Below, in pieces: positions 1 to 12,900 of a stretch of DNA of 64,000 nucleotides. How positions within the stretch are numbered: position 1 is the first letter of the stretch; the number at the start of each line of letters is the position of its first letter. The DNA comes from Atriophallophorus winterbourni (taxonomy: Eukaryota > Platyhelminthes > Trematoda > Plagiorchiida > Microphallidae), in NCBI GenBank assembly GCA_013407085.1, contig JACCGJ010000207.1, positions 59,795 to 123,794 of the forward strand, written 5' to 3'. The translations under genes and the position numbers were made by a program. A model generated the notes under the pieces. The model searched no databases and was not told where the DNA came from. It saw only the letters and a list, made by a program, of their open reading frames with translations.

Positions 1-364
1 TCAGCCACATCGTGGAACAGATAGTGAAAGACGTGATTGAATGACCATAAATTTTTAGCTGATACGATTTTCAAAGCTTGGCCCGATTGCAATCTATGAA
101 TCTCGGAGCGTCATATTTGGTTCTAGTTTTATGAATATGCCAGGGATGTGAGCAACAAAAGATTATTGGTGTATATAATTTTAAAAGCTATAAAAAGGAT
201 TGCTGACAGAAACCAACAGTAGATTGAAATATTAACATTGAGTGGACCGTATCGGCTATTGAGCGTCACGTTACAACGAGCTTCGGTTGTCTCCAGATTA
301 AAATTTTATTTCCCCCAGGAATTTGGTTTATATCTTCCGGTGTATGAAGACAGCGATTAAACTA
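1..364. other. No recognised feature
   Basis: AT-rich sequence with no open frame or motif that I can assign on either strand. It may be old transposon or intergenic DNA. Confidence 0.4.
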
Positions 365-440
365 AGAACTCAGAAGCCAGAAAGTTTTATGGTAGAAAAA
401 GCAGTAAGCTTAACAGTAACCATAGAATTACAGGTATATG
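365..440 (-). mobile_element. CR1-like family A, 3'-end scrap
   Basis: Read on the - strand this short stretch resembles the last part of the family A 3' UTR (TTAAG ... TTGCTTTTT ... ACCAT) seen on the + strand at 16590-16650. It is short and diverged, so the call is weak. Confidence 0.35.
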
Positions 441-504
441 GAGTAAAAATATAAAATCTCTCAAAAATCAAGAGGGACAGTCACATACCGCATGGCTCGT
501 ATTA

Positions 505-1510
505 TACTCAATTCAATTCAATTCAATTAAAATTTAATGGTCTAAAAAGCACAGAATAATACTCATCGAGTTTAGAAGCAAAAAACACAACAGATTCCGA
601 GCGTGTGATTTTTTTAAGCAAAATGTTCCAAGTGAGACAAATTATTACCGAGAAAAAATTACGACGAATATCAAATCGAGAATGCGGAATGCTTTAAGCC
701 TTTGAATGTGTTCGTGTTCCAGGAAGGCCATTGGGATTTAGCAAGTGTTTAAGGGGATGGTTTTCAGTATGCAAGATTTTGAATGCTAACAGGAGTTCAC
801 TCTGTATCAGTCATTGGGTAAAATCGTGTGAATTTAGTTTTAACATTCGCTCTTTGAAAGGCAAATTTTTGTTACGGGAGACAAACTTTGTCGCACAATG
901 ATAAATCCTGTCATGTAATTCGATATCCTTCCTCAACAATGGTACCCATGATTGGATGGAATATTCCTTAACAGGACTCAAATACGTATTAATTAACCGG
1001 GGTGAGGTTTCGGGCAGGCTTTATTGCACACTGTCCGACATCGGCAAATAGTATCAATTTACATCCAATATCCTCAACTATATCGTTCATATACCACAAG
1101 AATAGAAGACGTCCAAGCACCGAGCCTTGCGTAACTCCACTTGTGAAATCTATTCTTCTAGGGTAGGTGCTGTCAACGCTAACTTGAACGTGTCTATCAG
1201 TAATATAGCCCCTTATACAATTCAGCAAAATTCCCGTTATTCCATAAACTTCTACCTTTTTTATTAAAATGTCATGGTTGATTCTTGACTCTATCGAAAG
1301 CAAGCACGTACAGTCTCACTTTCGTCTAGCGCATTGGTCCAATCCTCGAACGTTGTGAGAAGGTTAGATAAACAGCAACGACCTCTTCGAAAACCGTGTT
1401 GTGCTGCGGTCAAAATATTTTGGTTTTCAAAATGTTCTCTTCTGCGCGCAATCACAATGCGTTCCACTAATTTAGAGATCACCGGAAGTAGCGCTACCGG
1501 TCTATAGTTT
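505..1510 (-). mobile_element. CR1-like LINE (family A type), 5'-truncated and internally deleted
   Basis: Reading right to left, the reverse transcriptase (RT) is entered at the fingers/palm (AAQHGFRRGR near 1400), and continues after a frameshift with GVTQGSVLG and a damaged catalytic box FADV (expected FADD) near 1040-1130. About 300 bp of the thumb is then missing. The family's C-terminal region follows at about 990-600, with ATKFV, LPFKERML, HPLKHLLN and FASKLDEY recognisable in broken frames. The copy ends at 505-535 in AATTG-type pentamers after GACCATTAAA, the family A 3' end. There are several frameshifts, so it is dead. Standard TPRT mobilisation of CR1 elements explains the missing 5' part; the internal deletion is a later event. 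Confidence 0.75.
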
Positions 1511-4500
1511 GCTGTGTCTTAGTGAGTTGTGAGTCCCAAGTCAAACGCTGACCGTTTACGGAATGTAGCTTGTTGCTTCAAAACAAACACGCGATGTTTG
1601 AGCTTGTTTGCTCTTTGATCCGAAAGAAATGTATTTGATTCGAACGAATTATTTGTCTTGATCGCAACGCAGTATTTCATACGTGTCGCACAGCGAAAAA
1701 TCATTAGCATGACAGGTTGATTAAGCTAACTTTGCTGAAATTTCATTTAATTTGAAACAAGCTATTTAGAATAACTTCACAAAATCTGTTAAATTACTCA
1801 TTTTATAAGATTTTAAATGGATTGGTTAACACGAGCTTTTATTCCGTTGACATTCACTATTCGTTAAATGACTGGATGATGACCATAGTGAAACTTCCGA
1901 GCATACAGCATGATGCATAATCGCGTTTAGTGTGGTGTTTATTCATTGAACGACCAATTGCAAGCGATGTTATGAAGGAGAAACCGTCATTGGGCTCTAT
2001 CAAGCAGTGTGCTATTATTCGTAGCGCCAATATGGAAAACATAAAAAACGCGAAGCGTAAACCGTGAGTCCAGTCCAAGTACCACGGTGTCTTACGGAGT
2101 TCCCGGTATGCACGAGCTGACACATAAGTGGGATGAAGGCAAAGCAAAATCGGGAAGAGCATAACCTAGTTAAACAAAAGGTATGCCACTGGTAAATAGG
2201 GATCTTACAAAAGAACTACGATATTAAAATATAGAATCACAAAATGATTCTTGGTCAAGCACTCAAGGCGCTTATAAACGACCAATATATTTTTGTGCTC
2301 ACATCTCCATTCCTTACACACCAATACCTTTTTTACCACTATGCCACTGTTCCAAGGCTCACTGACCCGGATCTTACTCTCTCCACTTGATGACGGCAAA
2401 CAGCCGGAAACTGATAGTGGTGTGTAAGGGATCGGGATGTGAGAACCCGAAAATAAAACCTAGTCAAATAGGAAATAAAATGTATTGTATCGACATAGGT
2501 GAAATTGCTTTATCCGGCATAAAACGTTCCGATTTCAAATGCAATAAAATTAAAATGCAATTTTCCAAGGAGTTACGGAAATAGAAACTTGCCCGCGGTG
2601 TCATAAATCTAACTAGATACTTGAAAGTACCCATTCTGTGAAAAAATGTGACAAGAAATTTTCCAGAAGTTTAATTACTTTCAAACTCATCCGTACAAGC
2701 TAGTGTTTGGAAACGTTTCCCATTAGTGTCGAAGGATCAGGCAGAAGTAAGAAGGGTAAAATGCTGTCTTATCGTAGTCGGTAGAAAGCTGACTAAGAAC
2801 GTTAGAGTATGATCAGAATATCCCCAACGGTTTTACAATGGCATATCATTTGGGCAGCAGTATTCGAGTTCCCGGATCCCGGTACGTCAAAAATCGATAG
2901 TGTGAGATTGAGAATTGATTCAGACTTCAATTAAATCAAATCAGGTCATTGAGGTTTGTGGAATATAGAAAATGTTAAAATATGATTTCAATTGTGTAAT
3001 AAGATAGAACCTAACTGTAAACACGTCACGGGTAATGCAACATTCTTGTAAACCACATATTGTTTACAATTCAAGTCCTAATATTTACTATTGAAATGCA
3101 ATAGGATATGATTTTGCATTTGTGTTCTAGTAATTATATAATTATAAGTGCTGACTGAGAAAAGCAAATTGTTTATAATAATACAAATATATTAATAAAA
3201 TATAATTATAATTATAATTTAATTTAATAACAACCTGAGCGCAAATTTTTAAATAGATTTCGCGCATATAATGATCCGAAAAAAGAAAATATTATGGTGA
3301 ATAGCACTTTAACAAAAACTTAGAACATTTTTCATGGCGCTCAATTTAAGAGAAATATTTCCTCGCAATTCAAAGTGTGCAAATACATACCGGCTAATAG
3401 TGTGAATGCTTAAATGGCATTGGCAAGCAATAATAATAATAATAATTATTATTATTATTATTATTATTATACTAATGATATTATAACGTTAACCTAACGA
3501 ATGTTGACTCCTGAAAAACTTAACAATTTGTAATTACAAAAAAACAAAACAATAGAGTAACTCTTACACTCACATTAAAGCAATCAGGTTTTTATTAAAA
3601 TCACAAATTACTCCGGACTAATAAACGGTCCGGTGTATAAAAGCATGCGGTTTTGGGAAGCATATACTTACCTCATTCACATTCAAATTCATCTAACTAT
3701 CTTTGCTGAAATAATCGTAAGCATCTGAAATGATATAAACAATATTCTTTTTTATTCCTAGCTGCGTTACTTCGAAATGTAAAACAGCAACGAAACAATA
3801 AACTGTAGCTTTACAACTGGACTCTTGTATTGCGTCAATATGGATACAAATAAAAATTTCGGTACTCATAGCATAACGATGTGATCAAACGTTTCACCGA
3901 GAATTTGTCTACCGAGTACAAATACATATTTGAATATTTATTTTAAACCGCATGATCCGAAGTTCGGAGGAGTTGCATTAACAAATCATTTCAGTAACGC
4001 CTAGATAAACATCGCTAACGCAGTCGAACAATATTACACTTCAAAGCGTCTCAAGCACTACCAAAACAAAAGACGTCTGGATTTCAATGAGCCAGAAAAT
4101 CAGCATCAGTTCATAAGGCAACAGACCTTACCGCCATGATGAAAATAAAGTTAAAAGCAATCGATCAGAAACGTGTTTAGGTAAACGTATAAGTCTGACC
4201 CAATCGGAATCTTCCTAAAGGTTAGCTACAGGCGGCATGGTGTGAACCAAGTCAAAATGAGATGTAAATGATAAACATTAGATGAAAAAATATATGTGAG
4301 AGCAAATTTAGACATGCCCTTTTAAGCATGTGGGACAGATTGGAGACTGGCGTTGACTGCGTTCCCACATAATTTATTAACATTTACGCACTCTGCTAAG
4401 AAAAGTATTCGTAGCTTATGAGTCTAGTATTTAGGGAAATGGCAAACAAGGGTAAACTTTGAAACCAATGCGAAACAAATTTATGCACAAGGTGGTTTGG

Positions 4501-4514
4501 GCACAAGAGTTGAG
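1511..4514. other. Intergenic, no recognised gene
   Basis: About 3 kb of AT-rich DNA. Small open frames near 1519-1710, 1857-2162 and 2387-2584 show no motif I know and look like chance. A trinucleotide microsatellite sits at 3429-3470. No RNA gene was recognised. Confidence 0.4.
3429..3470. repeat. (AAT)n-(ATT)n microsatellite forming an inverted repeat
   Basis: AAT repeated about six times runs directly into ATT repeated about eight times, so the tract is a near-perfect palindrome able to form an AT hairpin or cruciform. Confidence 0.9.
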
Positions 4515-4995
4515 AGCCGCTCAAGGCAATTCAGGGTTTTTAATCGCCTTAAAAGCAACGAGCTTAGCAATAACCATAAGATGGTAAAATTGTAATCTAA
4601 GTGTATAAAACAAGATAAGCAATTAGATTAAACAGTATATAAGTGTTTGAGAAACGAATAATTCAATACAATTTCGTCTAATTTCGTTTTAAAGTCATAC
4701 AAGCTAGTGGAATGAGCAACGGTAGAAGGTAAACTGTTCCAATTAAAACAGATACGGACAGAATGAAAATACCTTCTACAGTTTAGGCGGGAATCGGGTA
4801 TCACCAGGGTATATTCGTGGGTTCGATAATTCCTCGTATCCCTTCACGTGAATAGGGATGGTTTGGGACATGAAATATTTTTCAAAGTATGATAAGTTCA
4901 TCTATGATTCGTCAGTAGGGTGAGTCGAACAGATTCAGTTGAGCCACCCTTTCTTTATAAGTCTTATGTCGAATGCCGAAAACTAGTTTGTTGAG
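4515..4995 (-). mobile_element. CR1-like family A, 3'-terminal fragment
   Basis: On the - strand the piece starts in the RT C-terminal region (TYKERVAQLNLF can be read near 4920-4960) and runs through a 3' UTR that matches the + strand copy at 16250-16650 almost motif by motif: GTAGAAGGTATTTT, CTGTCCGTATCTGTTTT, GGAACAGTTTACC. It ends near 4515 in the family 3' end. The copy is 5'-truncated and has stop codons in the coding part. Confidence 0.7.
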
Positions 4996-6055
4996 CGGTG
5001 AAGATTCACTGCTTAAGTTCTACATCTCTCTTGAGCTACGGAGACCATGACTACACAGCGTATTCCATGACTGGTTTTAGAGATACAAAACATGAGATAT
5101 CTAACTATACCCAATTCCGACATGCATACATGGATCCAACATTTACTGCTATACTTGCTACAGGTTATGAGGTTTCGTTTTACATATTTTATTCACAATC
5201 GCTTGAAGTTGTATTTTAACCGATTTCTCACTTTGCCATCTGTCGTATTTTAACTCTTTCTTGCAATGTTAGCTGGTATATTGCCGAAAGTTATTCTAAA
5301 ATACCGCAATTTGCTTGAACATTATATCACGTAAACTGTTCTAAACAGATACGGACAGAATAAAACAACTTCCAGTTTCGAAACAGTAGATAAACGCTGC
5401 TTCCATTATCCGCGCCCGAGTTTATTTCCCAGATTGGTAGGATTCGAATTGTCTCAAACATATTTACGTAGATTAAGCAAAAGCAGTTCCAACAATGTGC
5501 TCTTCAAAATTAGACTTAAATTCCTTCCAGTACAGGTGGCTGATATATTGAGGAACACTTATAAATTGAACTATATATAACGGTTGTTGCTCATTCCAAA
5601 TTAGAGTATAGCACGAATAAATTTAGCAAATGGAATTTTTTATACATAATGCAATTGTGTATAATCATTTACGAATGTTAAATTACAAAATATGAGAGAA
5701 CTTCAAGAGAGCCACATCCATCCATTGAGATTTCTGGCAAGCTGTGCTACGTGACCTCCTGGACTCATTTAAATAATCCTATGGAAAACCAAACTAAAAG
5801 AATGAGTGGTCTCGAACTTACCAACAAGTGCCATCTAGTATAGATGTCAATTAATTCGATTATAACGGAGTTTTTGGCATGCGACTGTGTTTGTTTATAC
5901 ACCTCGAGACACCAAAGGTTGTATGCTAAACACATCACACATCCCGAAATCAAGACTTCATCTTTTGCGAAATCGTTCATTATATTTTTACATTTTATAA
6001 GTACCCACAATTGCGTAGGTGTAGGATGATAAATATCTAGTTCACTTTCTGATCT
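4996..6055. other. Mostly unassigned; one short family A scrap
   Basis: Positions about 5332-5372 repeat the family A 3' UTR motif seen at 4740-4775 (- strand). I see nothing assignable in the rest; opposed open frames near 5765-6029 carry no known motif. Confidence 0.4.
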
Positions 6056-6412
6056 ATAGAATTGTGTCTACCGAAGGACATCCACTAAAACACTTACTTG
6101 ATGTGTGTGATGAAAAAGTGATACGCGGACATAAATTATCCCTTTACGTCTCAAGTTCCCTTATTGATTGTCGGCACCATTTTTGGCGTATTACTTTGGA
6201 ATTCGCTATTCCAACATGTGGTGGATTCTCCTTGCCTGACGATATTTAAAGCGAAATTGGAATTATACATGCAATAGAACATCATTCGTGAACCTTTCAT
6301 TTGATATACTCTATTCCTTTTATACTATTATATTTTTCACATTTTCATTCATACCGTAATCTGTGGTGTTGTAAAGTATTAACTTTTTAACCATAAATCC
6401 TTGAATCCTTCG
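6056..6412 (+). mobile_element. CR1-like family C, 3'-terminal fragment
   Basis: The end of an RT C-terminal domain is readable (TEGHPLKHLLDVCDEK, RGHKLSLYV, then IPTCGG) and matches the same region of the longer family C copy at 19199-19612 on the - strand. The 3' UTR follows and ends at CCTTGAATCCTT, the start of an octamer tail. 8-bp tandem 3' ends are typical of the CR1 clade. The copy is 5'-truncated. Confidence 0.75.
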
Positions 6413-6469
6413 TCGCACACATTTCACTCTTCATTGCGACATTCAGTAGATCTACGTTTCTCCTTTTGT

Positions 6470-6690
6470 ATTTGGATGTTACTCGACAGCTCGACACGTT
6501 GGGGTATCTTTTCGAACGAATGTTGACCGTATATGATGAACGCTAAATCACGACACACGAAGCATTTGAGTTCCAAATAAGGCTTCCTAATGAAATACCA
6601 CAGAACATTACAGCAACGGGGATCTGTTCTTTACGGGAAGTTTGTATAAAATTGATGGCATTCAAGTGTAGCGACCGCATATTTGAGCCG
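6470..6690 (+). pseudogene. Probable LINE C-terminal remnant
   Basis: One frame reads AFEFQIRLPNEIPQNITATG, which resembles the conserved ending of CR1/Jockey polyproteins (W/F-N-x-LP-x-E-V-V-x-A-T-S-x-x-x-F). The similarity is short and by eye only. The family is not clear. Confidence 0.35.
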
Positions 6691-7485
6691 CAATACTTGT
6701 GCTTTTGATTATTTATTATTTATTATTATTATTTATTATTTATTATACGAAGTTTCTCAGCTTTCGCAACATTATATCTTGAACGTTGTTCTAAAACGAA
6801 TTGCTTATTGCAATTTTAATTTTCTTGATAGGAGATATGTTAACTGCTGATGAATAAGTCATATGTGTGAGTCCCTCACTTGGCACTGCTATTCTAAACT
6901 CTGAGTATAATTACGTATTAACTACAATTGTAAAACGTTTTCTATTTCTTGACAACACACATTAAACAATAACGTGCACACAGTTTATGCATTCATTTGA
7001 AAGCTAACACATGTATTCCCGACACGAAACACCATTATGTGATTTGAGTATGGAGATAGATAGCTGCTAAAACCTTGCGGCACTCAATCGTGAAATTTTG
7101 AGATTTTTTCTATGGCAACAAAAATACACATGGCTATACGGTTCAGACTAAAACAATCCTGTCCAATAATACAACCATGACACCTCGGTGTAAATTGTTT
7201 CTAAATACTCAAATGCAATAATTCTCTACTATTGAAACCAAGCACAACACACGCAGATATTATCGAACTTCTCGATAGAACTTTGCTTCATAATGAATTC
7301 CAAGGCAGTAAATATTTATTCATACGTTTAACCAACTTTTGACCGCTCCACATGGAGCAATTGGTAATGCGTTATGCCCAAGATGGGGAAGAGCCAGATA
7401 CGCTCTTTAGTTGCGGAAGTAGAATCAGCCGCAGGCGTGCCAATTGACATCGATAGACCGAGTACTGCCTATCGATTTGTGAGCG
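6691..7485. other. Intergenic, TTA microsatellite at its start
   Basis: A (TTA/TTTA)n tract lies at about 6710-6746. The rest is AT-rich with no recognisable coding or RNA feature. Confidence 0.4.
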
Positions 7486-7655
7486 CGATTATAATTCCCG
7501 AATCGGACTGTTCAGTCAGCAATCGATACTGGTCTGACGACGCTTCAGAAGTGAAACGTTACCCAAAGGACTGTTCAGTCATTCTAAAAGCTGCGGAGCA
7601 TGAAACCATCGTGCGCTTGTGATGTAAATTTATGGTCGACATCGACCGAAGGTGG
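7486..7655 (+). mobile_element. RTE-like LINE, 3'-end fragment
   Basis: CCCGAATCGGACTG followed by GGACTGTTCAGTCATTC and the GTGATGTAAAT ... GACATCGACC ending match the 3' UTR of the longer RTE-like copies (+ strand about 53270-53360; - strand about 9905-10020). The fragment is heavily 5'-truncated and has a local duplication of the GGACTGTTCAGTCA motif. Confidence 0.6.
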
Positions 7656-7761
7656 CCAGTTCCTTACGATGCGCGCAAAATGCGTTGAATACATGGCAGG
7701 ATAAAATAATAAAGATGAATCCTATAATTAAAAACATAATTATTTCAATCAAATACGGATC

Positions 7762-8015
7762 AATCCATACAGGGTTTTATGGTTTAAACGTTAATGTTTT
7801 ACAACACCACAGGATTGCGGTATGAATGAAAATGTGGAAAATATAATACTATAAAAAGAAAAGAGAATATCAAATGTGAGACTCACGAATGATATCCTTT
7901 TGCATGTTCGAGTCCAATTTCGCTTTAAACACCGCCAGGCAAGGAGAGTTCACCACATGTTGGGGTAGGGAATTGCAAAGAAATATTGCACATACGGGGA
8001 AAATGGCGCTGATAA
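7762..8015 (-). mobile_element. CR1-like family C, 3'-terminal fragment
   Basis: Read on the - strand it carries the family C 3' UTR: CCACATGTGGTG-type coding end, CATACCG, TGTGGTGTTGTAAA and then TTAAAC/CCATAAAAC. The order is as in the + strand copy at 6200-6400 and the - strand copy at 19150-19380. It is 5'-truncated, and the tail octamers have been lost. Confidence 0.65.
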
Positions 8016-8184
8016 TCAATTCATGAATTCATTAGAGATTCATGATAGAAATCGTGACGTGCGGTTAGATTAATTTTGAGCTCCTCTATTTTACATATAA
8101 CTTTCATAGTTTTTATCCGATCGGTTTGAATTTTGGATATCTATCTGGACGTTTGCTGCGATGGATCTACTCATAGAATAATTC

Positions 8185-8255
8185 AAGCTTATTCAAGGTT
8201 TTTAATGTTCTAAAAAGCAACAAGCTTAACAATAACTATTGAATGGTAAAAAATT
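8185..8255 (-). mobile_element. CR1-like family A, 3'-end scrap
   Basis: On the - strand this reads TTAAGCTTGTTGCTTTTTAG, then ACATTAAAAACCTTGAAT, the last 70 bases of family A. It directly abuts the 5' end of the opposed family A copy that starts near 8256, so the junction is tail-to-head. Confidence 0.55.
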
Positions 8256-8469
8256 ATCCATGTACGACGTGTCGTTCTTTGTGTGCGTTACTCATGGATT
8301 TTCTGCAGTTCATTCGTTCATTTAAATCGTTTTGTGTGTCTGCTGTTAGATCAGCCATCGGTGTTTACCACTGTCAGGAGCTACCTGGAGAAATACTCAA
8401 TGTGAAATCAATTTCACATCAACATCGATTTTTGTGGGCTGATTTGTACTGTTTATCGGCCTCGTTAAA

Positions 8470-9900
8470 ATGAAACGATTTAATGTTCGTGAAACAGGCT
8501 TCGTCTGCAAGAAAGTCGTTAGTGGTAAGCTCAAATCGGTCACGTGTCGCAACTGTTCCTACATGTGTCACGCAAAATGTGAAAAATCAATGACCCGGGA
8601 GGCTATATCGATCCTGAATGATGAATACTTGCCTGATGTATGCTGCGAGTGTAAAAATTGTCGAACTAAACGAAACGCAGATTTAGCTGCTCGAACAAGT
8701 GTCCAGCAATGCAACCTGGATTATCGGATTCTGAGCTTAGAGATCTGCATACAAACGTTGAAATCATCGGTAGAGACTCTGGTCACGGCTCGGAATTCTA
8801 AGTTTGCCCGTATAGGTTTCTATAAATCAGAAACCACTGACGGTAATACCAATCAGATAAAAGCTACATCTTCGAAAATCATTAAACACGAAGGTTCAGT
8901 TTTTGAAAATGAGCCGGAGGGTCGTGAAGAGCGTTTTTTCGTCAAGATTCTACTTTTACAAATGTGACTGTTAAAGGCCTGTCTGCCCAAAACTTCCCTG
9001 GTCCACAAAAGTTACGGAGCCAAAGCCACCTGCTCATCTGAAGTTTCAGAGAAAACCCTCAGGTTCAAAATCAAAAGTCACGGTGCAAAATACTCCTAAA
9101 CTTCCCTGGTCCACAAAAGTTACGGAGCCAAAGCCACCTGCTCATCTGAAGTTTCAGAGAAAACCCTCAGGTTCAAAATCAAAAGTCACGGTGCAAAATA
9201 CTCCTAAAGTTGACACGATAGGTATTCGATCTAAGGCAGTTGAAACGTCCCGCAACCAGCTAAAGCTACAGGCACACAGTATACATTGACTTCATGGACT
9301 AAACGTGATTTTTGCCTGCGTAAAGGAAAGAAATGCCACTTTGCTAGGGGACAGGCTAAAGCACGATAAAGAAGAATGAAGAAGGTTGTGCAGCAGCATG
9401 GACTTGGAGCCAGTTGAACCAATATCATTGATACGACTGAATCGTAAACCTAGTTCATTAAATCTGGACCAACCAAGAGTTCTTAAAATCACGGTCAACT
9501 CGGAAAGGGATCTAGAAAACATCTTACTATCCGCTATCCTTCTGCGTAGGGAGGGTTCAGAGACCACTGCAAGGATCTTCGCTGATGTGCTCTGGTGTGA
9601 AATGGTCAGACACGCTCAGCTACAAGCCTAAACGAAGCAGAGGGATGATCGAAGTTTAATACTTTTGGGAGTCTCCGAAGCTGATGAAGCAGCTGATAAA
9701 GCAGTGCAGCCCAAACACGATCCGCTACCATGGAGATTCCTCAGTGATATACTTGGCTTGAATGATTTAGCTGTAACGGGCACGCTCAGCATTCCCAGAT
9801 CTACGAAATATAAGGGGATCGGTCCTAAGCTCCTTAAAATAAAGTTCTTGCGTAAAGATATGTTGAACACGGTTGAAACTCGTTGGCAAAATGGACGCAG
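8470..9900 (+). pseudogene. CR1 family A ORF1 protein, N-terminal and middle part (broken)
   Basis: The ATG at 8470 opens a 165-codon stretch. It has a PHD-like cysteine/histidine cluster: C-x2-C in CRNC, H-x3-C in CHAKC, then CCECKNC at the end. The intact relative at 61223 has the same spacing, so this is the nucleic-acid-binding ORF1 protein of a CR1 LINE, which packages element RNA. After a frameshift the RRM-like middle part is readable, with LLGVSEADEA and LNDLAVTGTLSIPRS near 9665-9790, matching LLGVPENTN and VVVDTFRIPRS in the copy at 62 kb. The frame is cut at 9900 by the RTE insertion; the ORF1 end resumes at 13337. A perfect 108-bp tandem duplication lies inside (8991-9206). Confidence 0.7.
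8991..9206 (+). repeat. Perfect 2 x 108-bp tandem duplication inside ORF1
   Basis: The unit starting AACTTCCCTGG at 8991 repeats, without a difference that I can see, from 9099. The unit is exactly 36 codons, so the reading frame is kept across it. Confidence 0.9.
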
Positions 9901-12900
9901 ACTGTTGTTGTTGGCCTCCTTTGTTTGAGGTTGATCATGGATGTAAATCACAATCGCATGATTTTTTTCATGTTGCACAGCTTTTCGAATGACTGAACAG
10001 TCCTATTCGAGAGAAAGAATCTCTCCACGCAGCGCCTGCGACGATAGGCAGAACTAAGTCGATGGGCGTCAGTTGCACGCCGGCAGCGTGATATGCGTTC
10101 AGCAGCCAAGAGCTGTATCTGCTCCTCCCTAGCTTGCAGACGACCCTTTACATAATGCCCCCAATGTGAGCGGTCAAGAGCAAGTTCTTCTCAACTCGCG
10201 GGGTCAATGCCAAGTGCATTCTTATCTCTTTTGCAAACGTCTTTGTACCACAAGTGCGGTCTGCCCAATGGTCGACTTCCTGATTTCAACTCACAATAGG
10301 GTAGATCTTTCGGAATACGACCACTTTCCATTGTGTATACGTGGCCAAGCGGTGCTGTCGTGGTAAGGTGAACATTCTGCATAGACGAGCATTTTAAAGC
10401 ACTTCAGCATTAGTCACTTTGTCCATCCACGATATTTTCACGATACGACAGATGCTTCGTAGATGTAAAGTATTCTGCTTCCGTTTGGGTCTTGTGTGGG
10501 TGGTCCAGGTTTCACTGCCTTACAGTAAAGCATTTAATAAGCACGCGCTGGATGCCATCATCTTTGTATTTACAGTCAACTTGCGGTTACCTTCAACACG
10601 AGAGTTCAATCTGGACAAAATCACAGCTGCTCAGAAAACCCGGTTCTCAATCTCCTTTGTATGACGCCTCGGCTAATTTCAAAGGCTTCTGATCTGAAAC
10701 CGTTAAATGAACTGAACCCTTCATGCCTGAGTGGAACGAAATAACTAGTTTGAGTAGTCTTGGGGGTCCACCAATCAGATCAAGCATTTTAAACACCCTC
10801 CCTGCTGACATAGACCAATGCCGTCGTTAAATCAATAAAAACAGCGTATAATGGCATACGCTGTTCCGGACACTGTTCTTGAAGTTGTCTCAAGGAGAAG
10901 ATCATGTCAACGGTTGATCTTCCCCTGTGGAAGCCACATTGAGATTCGGAGTAAACTCTATCAGATAAAACTTGTAGCCAGATCTGTAAGACTTTAGGAA
11001 ACAATTTGCCTAAAACATTCAGGAGGCAGATTCCTATGTAATTGTTGCAATCACATCTATCACCCGTATTCTTAAATAGCGTGATGAACTTTGTCGCATC
11101 TCTTGTGGACACACTCCTCCTGCCAGCACCAAAGAAGCGAATGGTGAAGAGGCTGTAATAATGCTGTTCAACAGCATCTCATGAGGTGGAATTCGGTCGT
11201 CACCAGGGGCCTTCCCATTCGCTAAGCGATCGATTGCCCTATTGAGCTCATCAATAGTAGGGGGAGTATCTAGATGTTCAATGGTTGGCAACCGCTCAAC
11301 ATGTTCAAGTACATGCGGTAAAACCGTGCTGTCCCACCTTTCCATCTGATGAGTTTTGTCGACAATCGTGTTACCAGATACAGACGTAATATGAGTCGTT
11401 TTGAGTTTGTTTGGACCATTGGCTCTCTTGATCACATCATACATACCGTGAAAATTTTCCAGTATCCGCAGCGTTTTGGATACTTAGGCTAATTTCAGTC
11501 CAATAGTCATCTGCATATCATCTTGCAGTCTGTTGGACTTTATTTCTAGCTGCTTTCCGAATTCGTACCTTTCATCTGTTGGCATACCTTCCAACTTCAA
11601 GAATGCTGACACGGCAGTCATCTCGGAAAATATTGCTACCAACCAGTCGATCGTTCGAGCTTTCTTCGGCTTGATTAAGTTCACACATGCGATTGACGTC
11701 TATCCTTGGTTTCGCAGACAATTTGGTGCTGTGAAATCTCGATTGAGGAAACTTCAGTTTTTTGCGCAAACCAACGAATGGTCAGTGTCGCAGTCTGCGC
11801 TTTGATATGATCTAGTGGGGAGTGCGCTTAACAAGAATAAGATCAAGCTGATGCCAATGCTTAGAGCGAGGATGCTGCCAAGAGACTTTATGCTGTGGTG
11901 TTGTTTGAAAGAAAGTGTTACTGACACAATGACTGAACTGTGGGGACACATCTAAAAGTCCTTGTCCATTTTCATTGGTTTTACCTACTGCGAACCTTCC
12001 GAGACAGTTTTGCCAAGACTGGTAATCTACACCAACTCTGGCATTGAAATCACTCAACACCACTAAACCGTTTTTGGCGCATTTTTGAGTGTGAGGTTAT
12101 GATAAAATGCGTCTTTTTCAGCAGGCGTCGCAGAGAGTGTCAGTGCATAAACATAGACCAACGTAATGGCACCAGAAATGCACTTCAGATTTAGATTTAA
12201 AATGTGTTCGCTCCCGCTGCTGCTTGCTTCTGTTGCTTTTAGTCGGCTGTTTCGCACGGCAAACCCAACTAGACGCAGTCGAGGCTCATCAGAACCCCTT
12301 CATTTCCAAAAATTGTGTAATCTCTTTCTGTTAGCATACCAGTGTCTGGTCATGGCGTCTCTTGTAGGCAGCAACGTCAGCTATCAGACTTTTTGGATAA
12401 TTGTTAATCACAGCTGATTTTCTTACGCCTCTGATATTCGAGATGGCGTCATGAAATCCTGGAAGCATGGACCGGACGCTCCAGGTTCCCAGTTTCAGAA
12501 CTGACATTTGTTGTTTAGTAATTCATTTTGCTGGTTCAGAAAAATACAGTCTGCTTGTCGGTTGATTCCTAATCCCCATGCACCTAATAAGGATAGCAGA
12601 CCTTGGCGAGACGGCACTTTATTGACCGGGGACTGCCCAGCTTGGGGCGGGCTGTAGCTGTCCAATGAGACCTGAAAATCTCTCCTGACGTCGGAAGCAG
12701 CCCTGCGCGCTGAGCTCTACGCCAATCGAGCCATAGCTCTTAACCGCTATCTGCTTCTTCCCGTGTTATTATCCATAGAAGCGGAATGGAGTGTCTTCTC
12801 CGTTGGTGTGTTGAAATGTATGCCAGGGAAGTTCAAAGTGGAGAACTAGCTCTTGCCCACGCAGCAAGTGATCCCTCTACACAACACCACTGGACCCGAA

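Noticed and set aside
2205..2584. Diverging small frames that share GGAGCGAG / GGATGTGAG-type motifs
   Set aside because: The similarity of both strands comes from a weak inverted repeat around 2385; no protein motif and no second copy were seen.
3429..3470. CRISPR-like or structured array
   Set aside because: Simple trinucleotide microsatellite; no spacers. No CRISPR array, operon or bacterial gene is present anywhere in the window.
6840..6870. Hammerhead ribozyme core (CTGATGA)
   Set aside because: CTGATGA occurs near 6848, but no GAAA strand and third stem in the right order could be found. The SINE copies do not carry the core either.
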